Below are positions 1-8,542 of a stretch of 64,000 nucleotides of DNA, one piece after another. Within the stretch, counting starts at the first letter, position 1; the number at the start of each line of letters is the position of its first letter. The notes beneath the pieces are model-generated. The model had not been told where the DNA came from, searched no databases, and saw nothing but the letters and a program-made list of their open reading frames with translations. Both the position numbers and the translations under genes were made by a program. Source of the DNA: Mycolicibacterium sp. HK-90 (GTDB taxonomy: Bacteria > Actinomycetota > Actinomycetes > Mycobacteriales > Mycobacteriaceae); the NCBI RefSeq assembly GCF_030486405.1, contig NZ_CP129613.1, forward strand, positions 434,001 through 498,000, read 5' to 3'.

Positions 1-2
1 TG

Positions 3-353
3 GCAATCGTCAATGACCTGATGCACCAGTGGAAGGCGGGCGTCGACTCCCACGAGCCGGTGCTGGTTGCCGCACTGTTCACCGAAGACGCACTGTTCCA
101 AGGGCTTCGCCCGGATCCGGTCCACGGCACCGCCGCGATCGTCAATTACTACGCCGGGCAGCCACGTGACCTGCGGGCCGAGTTCGAGCTGCTGACCTGC
201 CGTCGGCACAGCCCCGGAATGATCGTGGCTTACTTGTCGGTTGACTTTCACACCGGCGACCACAATGTCAGGCCCACCCACCTCACCGTCGTTCTGGTCA
301 ACGAGCCCAGCGGGTGGCACATCGCGCACTACCACGTCAGCCTCATCCCCTAG
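3..353 (+). CDS. SnoaL-like / DUF4440-type NTF2-fold protein, 5' truncated by window edge
   Basis: The reading frame is open to the first bases of the window, so the N-terminus lies upstream; an in-frame ATG at 21 is probably internal. The visible part has the pattern of small NTF2-fold proteins of the SgcJ/SnoaL type: a helix, then LFTEDALFQG, a PVHG-x-AI turn, an AEFEL strand and a C-terminal strand ending WHIAHYHVSLIP. This fold is used by polyketide cyclases and by many proteins of unknown role. It lies 32 nt before the NmrA-like gene and is probably cotranscribed with it. The substrate is unknown. Confidence 0.6.
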   Translation, partial: AIVNDLMHQWKAGVDSHEPVLVAALFTEDALFQGLRPDPVHGTAAIVNYYAGQPRDLRAEFELLTCRRHSPGMIVAYLSVDFHTGDHNVRPTHLTVVLVNEPSGWHIAHYHVSLIP

Positions 354-385
354 CCCCACCCACTACCCAGAAACAGAGACCCACC

Positions 386-1318
386 ATGCCCACTACGCCC
401 ACAGACAGCCCGTCGATTCTCGTCATCGGCACCGGAGAGCTCGGCGCCAGCGTGGTGGCCGCCCTTGCCCACCACGTCAGCGCCCACCCCGGCGCGGCCA
501 CCATCACCGTGCTGCTGCGACCACCGACGCCCGGGGCCGATCCCGGCCAGGACACCCGCCGTGCGGAATTGACCAACGAAGGCATCGCCATCGAACACGC
601 CGACATCGCCACCGCGTCGGTGACAGAGCTGGCGGGCATCATGACGCGCTATCACACGGTCATCAGCTGTATCGGCTTCGCGGCCGGAGCCGGCACCCAA
701 CGCAAGCTGGCGCACGCCGCTCTCACTGCCGGCGTGTCCCGGTATTTCCCGTGGCAGTTCGGTGTCGACTACGACGAAATCGGCCGGGGCAGTGCCCAAC
801 CCCTGTTCGACGAGCAGCTCGACGTGCGCGACCTGCTGCGCCGCCAACGCGCCACTGAATGGGTCATCGTGTCCACCGGTATGTTCACCAGCTTCCTGTT
901 CGAACCGGCCTTCGGCGTCGTTGATCTGACCGCAAACACGGTCCACGCCCTTGGGAGCTGGGATAACCAACTCACCCTCACCACTCCGGAAGACATCGGA
1001 GTCCTCACCGCTGACATCGTGTTCGCCGAGCCCCGCATCCGTGACACGGTCGTCTATCTGGCCGGCGACACAATCAGCTACGGCGAACTTGCCGACATCG
1101 TCGACCGGGTGTGTGACACCACCGTCGCTCGCCGGGAATGGAGCACCGAGTTCCTGCGCGACCAACTTGCCGGCGAGCCCGAGAACACGATGCGCAAATA
1201 TCGTGCGGTGTTCGCCCGTCCCACCGGAGTCGCCTGGCCGAAGGCACAGTCTTACAACGCTGTTCGCGGCATTTCCACCACCACCGTGGAGGACTGGGCG
1301 AAGGCAAATCTGGTCTAG
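386..1318 (+). CDS. NmrA / isoflavone-reductase-like NAD(P)-dependent oxidoreductase
   Basis: The 310-residue protein starts with a Rossmann nucleotide-binding motif, ILVIGTGELGASVV, in its first 30 residues, close to the GxGxxG form of atypical short-chain dehydrogenases. The sections FPWQFGVDYDEIG and VIVSTGMFTSFLFEP are typical of NmrA/isoflavone-reductase-like proteins, which reduce aromatic alcohols or lignan-like substrates or act as redox sensors. The ATG at 386 was chosen because homology begins there; the frame is open back to 314. It follows the SnoaL-like gene closely. The substrate cannot be read from the sequence. Confidence 0.75.
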   Translation: MPTTPTDSPSILVIGTGELGASVVAALAHHVSAHPGAATITVLLRPPTPGADPGQDTRRAELTNEGIAIEHADIATASVTELAGIMTRYHTVISCIGFAAGAGTQRKLAHAALTAGVSRYFPWQFGVDYDEIGRGSAQPLFDEQLDVRDLLRRQRATEWVIVSTGMFTSFLFEPAFGVVDLTANTVHALGSWDNQLTLTTPEDIGVLTADIVFAEPRIRDTVVYLAGDTISYGELADIVDRVCDTTVARREWSTEFLRDQLAGEPENTMRKYRAVFARPTGVAWPKAQSYNAVRGISTTTVEDWAKANLV

Positions 1319-1410
1319 ATGAGCAACTGCACCGGCACCGACCCTCTCACTCGGCGAGCCCCACAGCCCGGGGCCTGGCTGTCGAGAATCGGTGCCGGCA
1401 GCCAGTGCCG

Positions 1411-2475
1411 TTACCGCAGCCGCACCAGGGTGCGGCCCCGGTTTCCTCCGTCGTGAATGCGTGCGAGTGCCTCCGGCACTCCGTCCAGATCGACCTCGTC
1501 GGTCGCAAGGTCGTCGAGCAGCGGTGGACGTAGGTCATTGGCCAGACGTGCCCACACCTCACGACGGCGATCGATCGGGCACTGCACGGAATCGATTCCC
1601 AACAAGGAGATTCCGCGCAGAATAAAGGGAAACACCGTGGTGGGCAATGCGGTCCCACCAGTGTTGCCCGATGCCGCGACCGCCGAGCCGTAGCGCATCG
1701 ACGCCAGCACTGCCGCCAGCGTCTGACCGCCAACGTTGTCGATCGCCCCGGCCCATATCTCCTTCTGAAGAGGCCGCGCCGGATCTCCCACGCCCGCGCG
1801 GTCAATGACGCCGCCAGCACCCAAGGAATGCAGCCAGTCGGCGGCGTCAGGTTTGCCCGTGACAGCGGTCACTTGATAGCCCCTAGAAGCAAGGATCGAG
1901 ACCGCAACGCTACCCACACCGCCGGTGGCACCAGTCACCAATACCGGCCCGCGGCCAGGAGTCAACCCGTGTTCTTCAAGCGCGATCACACTCAGTGCCG
2001 CAGTAAATCCCGCTGTCCCCAACGTCATGGCTTGACGAAGGCTGAGTCCGTCGTTCAGCGGCACCACCCATTCCGCAGGGACGCGAGCGTACTCGCTGAA
2101 ACCGCCGTGGCGGGCCACTCCGAGGTCATACCCATGCACCACAACCGGTGCGCCGGGCTGCAGCCCCGAGTTCCCGGGGGCGACGATTGTGCCGGCCAGA
2201 TCAATGCCGGGCACGAGCGGATTGATGCGGGCGACCCTGCCGTCCTTGCGCGACGCCAGAGAATCCTTGAAATTCACGCTTGACCACGACACGGCGACCA
2301 AGACGTCTCCAACACCCAACTCGGTAACGGGCAGCGAGCGGACCACGAACGTCGTCTCCGCCCCCGACGAATCAGCAATAAGTGCGCGACTTACCGCCGG
2401 ACCGCTGTCCGTCGAGCGATTGCGTTTGTCTTCCAACGCATCGGCCAACGAGGTGACGTCCTCGTCTGGTGTCAT
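1411..2475 (-). CDS. AcuI/YhdH-type MDR NADPH oxidoreductase (acrylyl-CoA reductase-like)
   Basis: A medium-chain dehydrogenase without the zinc ligands. WSSVNFKDSLA, PGIDLAGTI, HGGFSEYARV and the NADPH-binding segment VLVTGATGGVGSVAV are hallmarks of the YhdH/AcuI group, whose known members reduce acrylyl-CoA to propionyl-CoA or act as quinone reductases. The first 27 residues before RALIADSSG are extra compared with the usual family start, so the true start may be further in, but no clear alternative with a ribosome site is visible. It converges with the NmrA-like gene and stands alone. The substrate is not determined. Confidence 0.8.
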   Translation of the reverse strand: MTPDEDVTSLADALEDKRNRSTDSGPAVSRALIADSSGAETTFVVRSLPVTELGVGDVLVAVSWSSVNFKDSLASRKDGRVARINPLVPGIDLAGTIVAPGNSGLQPGAPVVVHGYDLGVARHGGFSEYARVPAEWVVPLNDGLSLRQAMTLGTAGFTAALSVIALEEHGLTPGRGPVLVTGATGGVGSVAVSILASRGYQVTAVTGKPDAADWLHSLGAGGVIDRAGVGDPARPLQKEIWAGAIDNVGGQTLAAVLASMRYGSAVAASGNTGGTALPTTVFPFILRGISLLGIDSVQCPIDRRREVWARLANDLRPPLLDDLATDEVDLDGVPEALARIHDGGNRGRTLVRLR

Positions 2476-2951
2476 TGCTCCTCCTCGATGGTGAACGGGC
2501 GACGTACTCGCATCGCTTCGTTCTCTTTTCGTTCACGGTGATCAGCGCCGGCTGGCACCAGTGTCTTTGGCGCCTAGCCTCTTCGGTAACAAGGTTTGCG
2601 CCGTCCACGCCTCATAGAGTGCGCCAACACGGCGATCGTGCAATCAGTCAAATGACTGCATCGAACTTCTTGAAGGATGACTGCACGCCCGGCTGGTGGC
2701 TCAGTCGGAGGCCCTGGCGGTGTGCTCGCGGAAGAAGATACTCACCGGAGAGGTCAGAGCGTCCTCGCAGTATCGGTACCTGGAGTGTGCACGGCAATCT
2801 TGTTCAACCGTGCGGTTTAGGTTTCGCCGGTTTCAACTGGAAAAGCCGCTGCCAGAATCAAAATGGAACTCGCCGCAGCATTAGATCAGGGGACTGTCAT
2901 TGCCGATCCAGTCCTGGATGCGACACCCTCATTCTGCTCGCCCGACCGGGG
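2476..2951. other. Intergenic stretch without a convincing gene
   Basis: About 475 bp between the MDR gene and the arsenic operon. Base composition is lower in GC than the flanks. Open frames here are short and show no recognisable domain. One minus-strand frame near 2690-2830 ends in a plausible-looking C-terminus (SIFFREHTARASD) but has no start codon, so it could be a gene remnant. No repeats or tRNA were seen. Confidence 0.4.
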
Positions 2952-3359
2952 CTAGCCGATGAGCTCGACCGCGAGGGCCTGGACGCGGGCGTTGATGTCG
3001 TCGCGGATGATTCGCATGCGTTCAACCCCGTCGATGCCGCGTAGGGAGGGCTCGTCAACGTCCCATCGTTCGATCCGGGTGCGGTAGTGCTCATCGACGT
3101 TGGCTTGGGTGCCGACGATGACCACCAGGTCGGCCTCGTCGATCATCTGCTCGGTGAGTTGGACGGGCTGATGACCACTGATGTCGACGCCGACTTCGGC
3201 CAGCACCTGTGCTGAGAGGTCGTTGACAGCGGTTTTCGCATGGGTGCCTGCCGAGCGGATGTGAATGTTGGGGGCGGCGAGGTGGCGCATCAGCCCGGCC
3301 GCCATGACCGATTTCCCGGCATTGCTCACGCAGACGAACAACACAGACTTCTCGGACAT
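2952..3359 (-). CDS. arsC: Arsenate-mycothiol transferase / LMW-phosphatase-type arsenate reductase
   Basis: A 135-residue low-molecular-weight phosphatase-fold protein. The catalytic loop is FVCVSNAGKS with the nucleophile at Cys10. The usual loop Arg is replaced by Lys16, as in the actinobacterial ArsC1/ArsC2 enzymes that couple arsenate to mycothiol. The general-acid region WDVDEPS is present. Family knowledge suggests the enzyme forms an arseno-mycothiol adduct that mycoredoxin then reduces to arsenite. It is the last gene of the leftward arsenic operon, 30 nt after the larger arsenate reductase. Confidence 0.85.
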   Translation of the reverse strand: MSEKSVLFVCVSNAGKSVMAAGLMRHLAAPNIHIRSAGTHAKTAVNDLSAQVLAEVGVDISGHQPVQLTEQMIDEADLVVIVGTQANVDEHYRTRIERWDVDEPSLRGIDGVERMRIIRDDINARVQALAVELIG

Positions 3360-3389
3360 ATTCGGTGTGTTCCCTTGGGTTTTCGTCCG

Positions 3390-4058
3390 CTATTGGCCGA
3401 TGCGAACGTTCAGTTGGGTCAGCAGCTGTTGGATGCGGTGGTCGATTTGGTCGCGGATCGGGCGGACCGCGTCGAGGCCTTGGCCGGCGGGGTCGGGCAG
3501 TTCCCAGTTCTCGTAACGCTTTCCGGGGAAGATCGGGCAGGCGTCACCGCAGCCCATCGTGATGACGACGTCGGCGGCCTGCACGATTTCATCGGTCCAG
3601 GGTTTGGGGTATTCGCCGGTGATGTCGATTCCAACCTCGGCCATGGCCTCGATCGCAGCGGGGTTGATCTCGTTGCCGGGCTCAGATCCACCCGACCAGG
3701 CGATCGCGTTGTCGCCGGCGTAGTGGGTGAAGTAGCCCAGGGCCATCTGCGAGCGGCCGGCGTTGTGGGTGCACAGGAACAGCACGGTGGGCTTGCCGTC
3801 GCTGATCTTGCCTTCGACCCTCGCGAGGGCGTGGAGACGCTGGCGGGCGAATCGTTCGGCGAGAAGCGGCAGGAAGTTGGAAATGGTGGCGCGCCCGGCG
3901 AATTGGTCGTAGGACGAGTGCAGGAACCGTTCGATGGTTTCGGCGCCGAACGTCTCGGTGAACTCGGACTCCAGCCGGGTTGCCGCGGTTTTCAGGGCCA
4001 GTTGTTGGTCGATGGAGAGGTCGGGGCGCAGTCGGTGGGTGACGGGGCTGTCGGTCAT
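3390..4058 (-). CDS. arsC: Arsenate reductase with N-terminal helical domain (LMW-phosphatase type)
   Basis: The 222-residue protein has an N-terminal helical bundle of about 85 residues and a C-terminal low-molecular-weight phosphatase domain. The catalytic motif CTHNAGRS has Cys96 and Arg102, and MGCGDACPIFPG carries Cys170 and Cys174, which fits the thiol relay of thioredoxin- or mycothiol-linked arsenate reductases. It reduces arsenate to arsenite for export. Its start overlaps the stop of the acr3 gene by 4 nt (ATGA), which implies translational coupling. Two structurally different arsenate reductases in one operon is common in actinobacteria. Confidence 0.88.
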   Translation of the reverse strand: MTDSPVTHRLRPDLSIDQQLALKTAATRLESEFTETFGAETIERFLHSSYDQFAGRATISNFLPLLAERFARQRLHALARVEGKISDGKPTVLFLCTHNAGRSQMALGYFTHYAGDNAIAWSGGSEPGNEINPAAIEAMAEVGIDITGEYPKPWTDEIVQAADVVITMGCGDACPIFPGKRYENWELPDPAGQGLDAVRPIRDQIDHRIQQLLTQLNVRIGQ

Positions 4059-5170
4059 GATGCGGTGCCCGTTCGCGTCGTCGAGCCGGTCGGCAGGTGT
4101 TGGGAGGTGTGGTGGTGAAATCGTTTACGTAGAGCCAAGGAGACGTAGACCAGGGCCACCAGGACCGGGACTTCGATGAGCGGGCCGACGACCCCGGCGA
4201 GAGCTTGTCCGGAGGTGGCGCCGTAGGTGGCGATCGCTACGGCGATGGCGAGTTCGAAGTTGTTTCCGGCGGCGGTGAACGCCAGGGTGGTGGTGCGCTC
4301 ATAACCCAGGTCGAGGAGGGTGCCGAGCAGATAGCCCCCGCCCCACATGATCGAGAAGTACGCCAGTAGCGGCAGCGCGATGCGGGCGACGTCCCACGGC
4401 TGGTGGGTGATCTGATCACCTTGCAGGGCAAAGAGAATCACGATGGTGAACAGCAGCCCGTAGAGCGCCCAGGGTCCGATCCGGGGCAAGAACTTGGTCT
4501 CGTACCAGTCTCGGCCTTTCGTTTTCTCCCCGAGTCGTCGGGAGAGGTACCCGGCGGCCAGTGGGATGCCGAGGAAGATGAGCACGGATTTGGCGATCTG
4601 CCACGGCGAGGTCGTGATGGTGGTTTGTTCGAGGCCGAGCCAGCCGGGCAGCACCGACAGGTAGAACCAGCCCAGCACGGCGAACATGACGACCTGGAAG
4701 ATCGAGTTGAGTGCGACCAGCACGGCGGCGGCTTCGCGGTCCCCGCAGGCCAGGTCGTTCCAGATGATGACCATGGCGATGCAGCGGGCCAGTCCGACGA
4801 TGATCAGGCCGGTGCGGTATTCGGGCAGATCGGGCAGCAGCAGCCAGGCCAGCGCGAACATCAGCGCGGGTCCGAGCACCCAATTGAGCAGTAGTGAGGA
4901 GAGCAGCAGTTTGCGGTCGCCGGTGACGGTGTCGAGCCGGTCGTAGCGGACCTTGGCCAACACCGGGTACATCATGATCAGCAGGCCCAGCGCGATGGGT
5001 AGCGAAATCCCGTCGATCTGAACCTTTTCCAGTGCGGTGTTCAACCCGGGGATCCACCGGCCCAGCAGCAGCCCGGCGACCATGGCCGCGCCGATCCAGA
5101 CCGGCAGGAACCGGTCGAGGGTGGAGAGCTTTCCGACGACCGGCGGTGCGGGTGTAGTGGTGTCGGTCAT
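4055..5170 (-). CDS. acr3: Acr3-family arsenite efflux permease
   Basis: A 371-residue membrane protein with about ten hydrophobic segments. GLARCIAMVIIWNDLACGD is the Acr3 signature with the essential Cys in the fourth helix, and FTAAGNNFELAIAVAIA is the second conserved helix pair. It exports arsenite, and often antimonite, at the cell membrane using the proton gradient. The ATG at 5170 was chosen because it gives a normal N-terminus and an ATGA overlap with arsR; a longer frame exists but would overlap arsR strongly. It sits between arsR and the arsenate reductase genes. Confidence 0.92.
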   Translation of the reverse strand: MTDTTTPAPPVVGKLSTLDRFLPVWIGAAMVAGLLLGRWIPGLNTALEKVQIDGISLPIALGLLIMMYPVLAKVRYDRLDTVTGDRKLLLSSLLLNWVLGPALMFALAWLLLPDLPEYRTGLIIVGLARCIAMVIIWNDLACGDREAAAVLVALNSIFQVVMFAVLGWFYLSVLPGWLGLEQTTITTSPWQIAKSVLIFLGIPLAAGYLSRRLGEKTKGRDWYETKFLPRIGPWALYGLLFTIVILFALQGDQITHQPWDVARIALPLLAYFSIMWGGGYLLGTLLDLGYERTTTLAFTAAGNNFELAIAVAIATYGATSGQALAGVVGPLIEVPVLVALVYVSLALRKRFHHHTSQHLPTGSTTRTGTAS

Positions 5171-5535
5171 GCCGGCGCTCCGACGGTGGTCTCGGTGCCG
5201 AGCAGCACGGCGAGGCTGGCCAGCGCATCGGGCACCACCGCGTAGTACACCCATGACGCCCGGCGCTCCGAGGTCAGCAGGCCGGCGTCACGCAGCACCT
5301 TGAGGTGATGGCTCACCGTCGGTTGGGAGACCTCTACGCCCACGGAGATGTCGCAGACGCAGGCCTCGCCGCCAGAGTGGCTCGCGATCGCCGAGAACAA
5401 CTGCAGGCGCACCGGATCGGCCAGCGCCTTGAGCTTGACCGCCATATCTGCGGCTTCGGCCGCCGACAGGGGCTCGCGGAGCAGCGCCCCGGGAGGGCAG
5501 CACGCCTGGTCGACTACCGGCGATGATTTCGACAT
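5167..5535 (-). CDS. arsR: ArsR-family arsenite-responsive repressor
   Basis: A 122-residue winged-helix repressor of the ArsR/SmtB family. The recognition helix region VSQPTVSHHLKVLRDAGLL is clear. Possible As(III) ligands are Cys12-Cys13 near the N-terminus and Cys59 and Cys61 in the EACVCDI segment. This resembles the actinobacterial CgArsR-type site (N-terminal Cys pair plus a Cys before the recognition helix) rather than the E. coli CxCxxC site alone. It is the first gene of the arsR-acr3-arsC-arsC operon. A palindrome lies directly upstream of its start. Confidence 0.9.
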   Translation of the reverse strand: MSKSSPVVDQACCPPGALLREPLSAAEAADMAVKLKALADPVRLQLFSAIASHSGGEACVCDISVGVEVSQPTVSHHLKVLRDAGLLTSERRASWVYYAVVPDALASLAVLLGTETTVGAPA

Positions 5536-5538
5536 ACA

Positions 5539-5548
5539 TCAATATTGA
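5539..5548. promoter_or_regulatory. Probable ArsR operator at the arsR start
   Basis: A perfect 10-bp palindrome TCAATATTGA lies 3 bp upstream of the arsR start codon. ArsR/SmtB operators are AT-rich dyads of this kind. The position suggests a very short or leaderless transcript that the repressor would block. Confidence 0.6.
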
Positions 5549-5654
5549 CAGCTATCGATACCACCTGCAAGCGGTGGTCGGTGAACTCTGTGGAAAGTTC
5601 CCGGGCATGTGGCGCTGGGCATGGCGACCGCATGTGCGCCTGGGCATCGGAAGT

Positions 5655-5702
5655 AGGAAAAGGTGTCGGTGGGCGACGCGAGGTCGCGTACCCACCGACA
5701 CC
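5655..5702 (-). terminator. Intrinsic terminator after arsI/cadI
   Basis: The arms GGTGTCGGTGGG (5662-5673) and CCCACCGACACC (5691-5702) form a perfect 12-bp stem. Read on the minus strand, the stem is followed at once by TTTTCC, so it looks like a rho-independent terminator for the leftward arsI gene, 17 bp after its stop. It would also separate arsI from the arsR promoter. Confidence 0.75.
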
Positions 5703-5719
5703 GGGCTGCAAGCAAACGG

Positions 5720-6199
5720 TCAGCAGCAGGACGTCGACTTCGCCACCTCGGGCTCAGTCTCTACCGCGGCGGTGCCGCCGCAGCAGACGTCACCCTCGCC
5801 GTCGGCGAGGAGCTGGGGGCTGGTGCCGAACGTCTCTGAGTCGGCCAGCACGGTGTAGACCTCCCACTTCTCGCCGGCCGGGCCGGTCACCCAGACCTTG
5901 TCCTGGGTGGCGAAGCAACAGGTCGTACCGATCTCCTCGTCGGTGAACAGCCCTTCGCCGGTCAGGCGGGCGATCTCGGCGTGCACCTTGTCGCTGGATT
6001 CGACCTCAACGCCGAGGTGGTTGATGGTGCCGCCTTTGCCGGGGTTTTCCAGCAGCACTAGCTTCAGCGGCGGCTCGGTGACCGCGAAGTTGGCGTAACC
6101 GGGCTTTACCTTCGCAGGCTCGACGCCGAAGAGCTTGCCGTAGAACGTGATCGCTTCGTCGAGATCGTCGACGTTGAGCGCTAACTGAACACGGGACAT
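5720..6199 (-). CDS. arsI: ArsI/CadI family glyoxalase-fold protein
   Basis: A 159-residue vicinal-oxygen-chelate (glyoxalase/bleomycin-resistance fold) protein starting MSRVQLALNVDDL. The vicinal pair Cys94-Cys95 (TTCCFA), His61 and Glu113 fit the ArsI C-As lyase site. The protein ends with Cys-rich segments (DVCCGG and a terminal SCC). Family members either cleave the C-As bond of trivalent organoarsenicals or are cadmium-induced proteins (mycobacterial CadI). The ATG at 6199 is preferred because GGAGG lies 7 nt before it. It is transcribed away from the second ArsR gene. Confidence 0.85.
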   Translation of the reverse strand: MSRVQLALNVDDLDEAITFYGKLFGVEPAKVKPGYANFAVTEPPLKLVLLENPGKGGTINHLGVEVESSDKVHAEIARLTGEGLFTDEEIGTTCCFATQDKVWVTGPAGEKWEVYTVLADSETFGTSPQLLADGEGDVCCGGTAAVETEPEVAKSTSCC

Positions 6200-6221
6200 G
6201 ATCAACCTCCACTAGGGATGA

Positions 6222-6276
6222 GACATATATCGAACTGACGCGTCACGCTCAGAATGCCACCTTTTCGATATATGTC
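6222..6276. promoter_or_regulatory. 13-bp perfect inverted repeat between arsI and arsR2
   Basis: GACATATATCGAA (6222-6234) and TTCGATATATGTC (6264-6276) are exact reverse complements separated by 29 bp. They lie in the 101-bp divergent intergenic region of arsI and the second arsR gene. Each arm is an AT-rich half-site of the type ArsR proteins bind, so the likely role is joint control of both genes. Confidence 0.65.
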
Positions 6277-6300
6277 AAGAATTGTGGCAGGATGGCTGTC

Positions 6301-6660
6301 ATGCCCAAGGCGCTGCCCGTGATCGACATGTCCGCCCCGGTGTGCTGCGCCCCGGTGGCCGCCGGGCCGCTCAGCGACGCCGATGCCCTCGAGGTGGCGA
6401 TGCGGCTGAAGGCGATCGCCGATCCTGTGCGGGTGAAAATCCTGTCGTATCTGTTCAGCTCATCGACTGGTGAGCAGGCGAGCGGGGACCTGGCCGCGGT
6501 GCTCGACCTGGCCGAGTCCACCGTCAGCCACCACCTCGGACAGCTCCGCAAGGCCGGTTTGGTGATCTCCGACAGGCGGGGCATGAACGTCTTTCACCGG
6601 GTGAAACCGGAAGCCCTGCAAGCACTGTGCGTGGTGCTCGACCCGACCTGCTGCACTTAG
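6301..6660 (+). CDS. Second ArsR-family metalloregulator
   Basis: A 119-residue winged-helix protein with MRLKAIADPVRVKIL and the recognition helix ESTVSHHLGQLRKAGLV. Cysteines are placed differently from the first ArsR: Cys15-Cys16 near the N-terminus and Cys110, Cys117 and Cys118 at the C-terminus, so its metal(loid) site is probably distinct. It is divergent from arsI and shares the 13-bp inverted repeat with it, as in the M. tuberculosis CadI locus. ATG at 6301 or 6292 could both serve. Confidence 0.88.
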   Translation: MPKALPVIDMSAPVCCAPVAAGPLSDADALEVAMRLKAIADPVRVKILSYLFSSSTGEQASGDLAAVLDLAESTVSHHLGQLRKAGLVISDRRGMNVFHRVKPEALQALCVVLDPTCCT

Positions 6661-6866
6661 TCGCAGACGGACCGGCGTCCCGTTGGTGCCGCCGGGAGCC
6701 CGACGATCCAGACGCAGGTTTGCGGCTGGTGGTGAAAGACACGACCCGGCGTCAAGCCGGCACAACCGTGTTGTTGTCTGGGTGGCCGCCCACGCGGCGG
6801 AGGGCATCTGACGGAGATGCCGTCAGCGCCCCGAAAACAGTTTGCGGTGGCTCATAGGGTTGGCGA

Positions 6867-8537
6867 GTGGCTCATCTCGACCTGTCAAGGATCAGCTACG
6901 GCCTACCGGACGGCCGTCCGCTCCTCAACAATGTCTCGCTGCGCGTCGGCGAGGGGGAGCGCGTCGCCCTGATCGGTGCCAATGGTGCGGGCAAGTCGAC
7001 GCTGCTCAAGATCGTGCTCGGGGAGATCGAACCCGACGAGGGATCGATCTCCCGATCCGGCGGCGTCGGAGTCATGCGGCAGTTCATCGAAGGTGATTCC
7101 GTGCGTGACCTGCTCCTGAGCGTCGCGCCGTCGTCGGTGGTCGAAGCCGCGAGGAGAGTCGACCGCGCCGAGCGGAGCATGCTGGAGATGGCGACCGAAG
7201 CGTCGCAGATGAAGTATGCGAACGCGCTGGCGGGATGGGGCGAAGCCGGCGGCTACGAGATCGAAGTGTTCTGGGACGTCTGCACCGAGGCGGCGCTCGG
7301 CATCCCGTACGACCGGGCGGCATCTCGTCCGGTGGAGACCCTGTCGGGCGGTGAGCAGAAGCGCCTCGTACTCGAGGCCTTGCTGCGTGGCAGCGACGGG
7401 CTCCTCGTCCTCGACGAACCGGACAACTTTCTCGATGTGCCCGGCAAGCGCTGGCTGGAGGACCGGCTTCGAGAGTCCGAGAAGAGCGTCCTGTTCGTGA
7501 GCCACGATCGTGAGCTTCTGGCGCGCTCGGCGACGGCCGTCGTCACGCTGGAACTCGGCGCTGCGGGAAGCACCGCATGGACCCATCCGGGTAGCTTCGA
7601 GACCTATCACGCGGCCCGCGAAGCCCGCTTTGAGCGGCTTGACGAGTTGCGCCGCCGCTGGGACGAAGAACACGCAAAGCTCAAGGCGCTGGTGCTGATG
7701 TACAAGCAGAAGGCGGCCAACAACGACGGAATGGCGTCTCGGTACCAGGCCGCCCAGACCCGGCTCCAGCGCTTCGAGACGGCGGGACCTCCGCACGAAC
7801 TCCCGCGTGAGCAGCGGTTCCAGATGCGTCTTGCCGGCGGGCGAACCGGCAAGCGAGTGGTGGTGTGCGAGCAGTTGGAACTCGTCGGCCTCATGTTCCC
7901 GTTCGACGTCGAGGCCTGGTACGGCGACCGAATCGCCGTGCTCGGGTCCAACGGATCCGGCAAGTCGCACTTCCTGCGGCTCCTGGCGGCCGGCGGCACC
8001 GACCCGGAACCCGAACACGAGCCCCCCGGCGATCTTCCGATCGAGGCCGTCGAGTACGAGGGCCGCGCCAGGCTCGGCGCCCGTGTCCGGCCCGGATGGT
8101 TCGCGCAGACCCAGCGCCGGCCCGATCTGGCGGGCCGGACCCTTCTGGAGGTACTGCACCACGGCGACGGCCGCAGGGAAGGCCGCGACCGTGAGTCCGC
8201 CACCCGTGCGCTGGCACGCTATGAGCTCGCTCATGCCGCGGAGCAAGTCTTCGACTCACTGTCCGGCGGGCAGCAGGCGCGATTCCAGATCCTGCTGCTC
8301 GAGCTCGGGGGTGCCACGCTGCTGCTGCTCGACGAGCCCACGGACCACCTCGACCTGGAATCAGCCGAGGCGCTGCAGCAGGCGATCGCCGCGTTCGAGG
8401 GCACCGTCATCGCCGTCACCCACGACCGCTGGTTCGCCCGCGACTTCGACCGGTTCTGGATCTTCCAAGAAGACGGCGACGTCGTCGAATCGTCGGTGCC
8501 GGTGTGGGACGAAGGTCGCGTCGTCCGGCCGAGGTGA
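6867..8537 (+). CDS. ABC-F family ATPase (ribosome-associated type)
   Basis: A 556-residue protein with two ABC ATPase domains and no membrane segments. Domain 1 has GANGAGKS (residues 37-44), LSGGEQKR and LLVLDEP. Domain 2 has GSNGSGKS, LSGGQQARFQ and LLLLDEPTDHLD. Between them is a charged linker (about residues 250-300). This is the ABC-F layout; known members act on the ribosome as translation factors or antibiotic-protection proteins. The start is GTG. Whether this one gives drug resistance cannot be told from sequence. It appears to be monocistronic. Confidence 0.9.
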   Translation: MAHLDLSRISYGLPDGRPLLNNVSLRVGEGERVALIGANGAGKSTLLKIVLGEIEPDEGSISRSGGVGVMRQFIEGDSVRDLLLSVAPSSVVEAARRVDRAERSMLEMATEASQMKYANALAGWGEAGGYEIEVFWDVCTEAALGIPYDRAASRPVETLSGGEQKRLVLEALLRGSDGLLVLDEPDNFLDVPGKRWLEDRLRESEKSVLFVSHDRELLARSATAVVTLELGAAGSTAWTHPGSFETYHAAREARFERLDELRRRWDEEHAKLKALVLMYKQKAANNDGMASRYQAAQTRLQRFETAGPPHELPREQRFQMRLAGGRTGKRVVVCEQLELVGLMFPFDVEAWYGDRIAVLGSNGSGKSHFLRLLAAGGTDPEPEHEPPGDLPIEAVEYEGRARLGARVRPGWFAQTQRRPDLAGRTLLEVLHHGDGRREGRDRESATRALARYELAHAAEQVFDSLSGGQQARFQILLLELGGATLLLLDEPTDHLDLESAEALQQAIAAFEGTVIAVTHDRWFARDFDRFWIFQEDGDVVESSVPVWDEGRVVRPR

Positions 8538-8542
8538 TGCCG

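Noticed and set aside
2469..3044. 191-residue plus-strand frame between the MDR and arsenic genes
   Set aside because: It overlaps the arsenate reductase on the other strand, has a low-complexity mixture and no recognisable domain or ribosome site.
6903..8246. Long antisense frame over the ABC-F gene
   Set aside because: The plus-strand gene has full Walker and signature motifs; the antisense translation shows no domain and is a GC-codon artefact.
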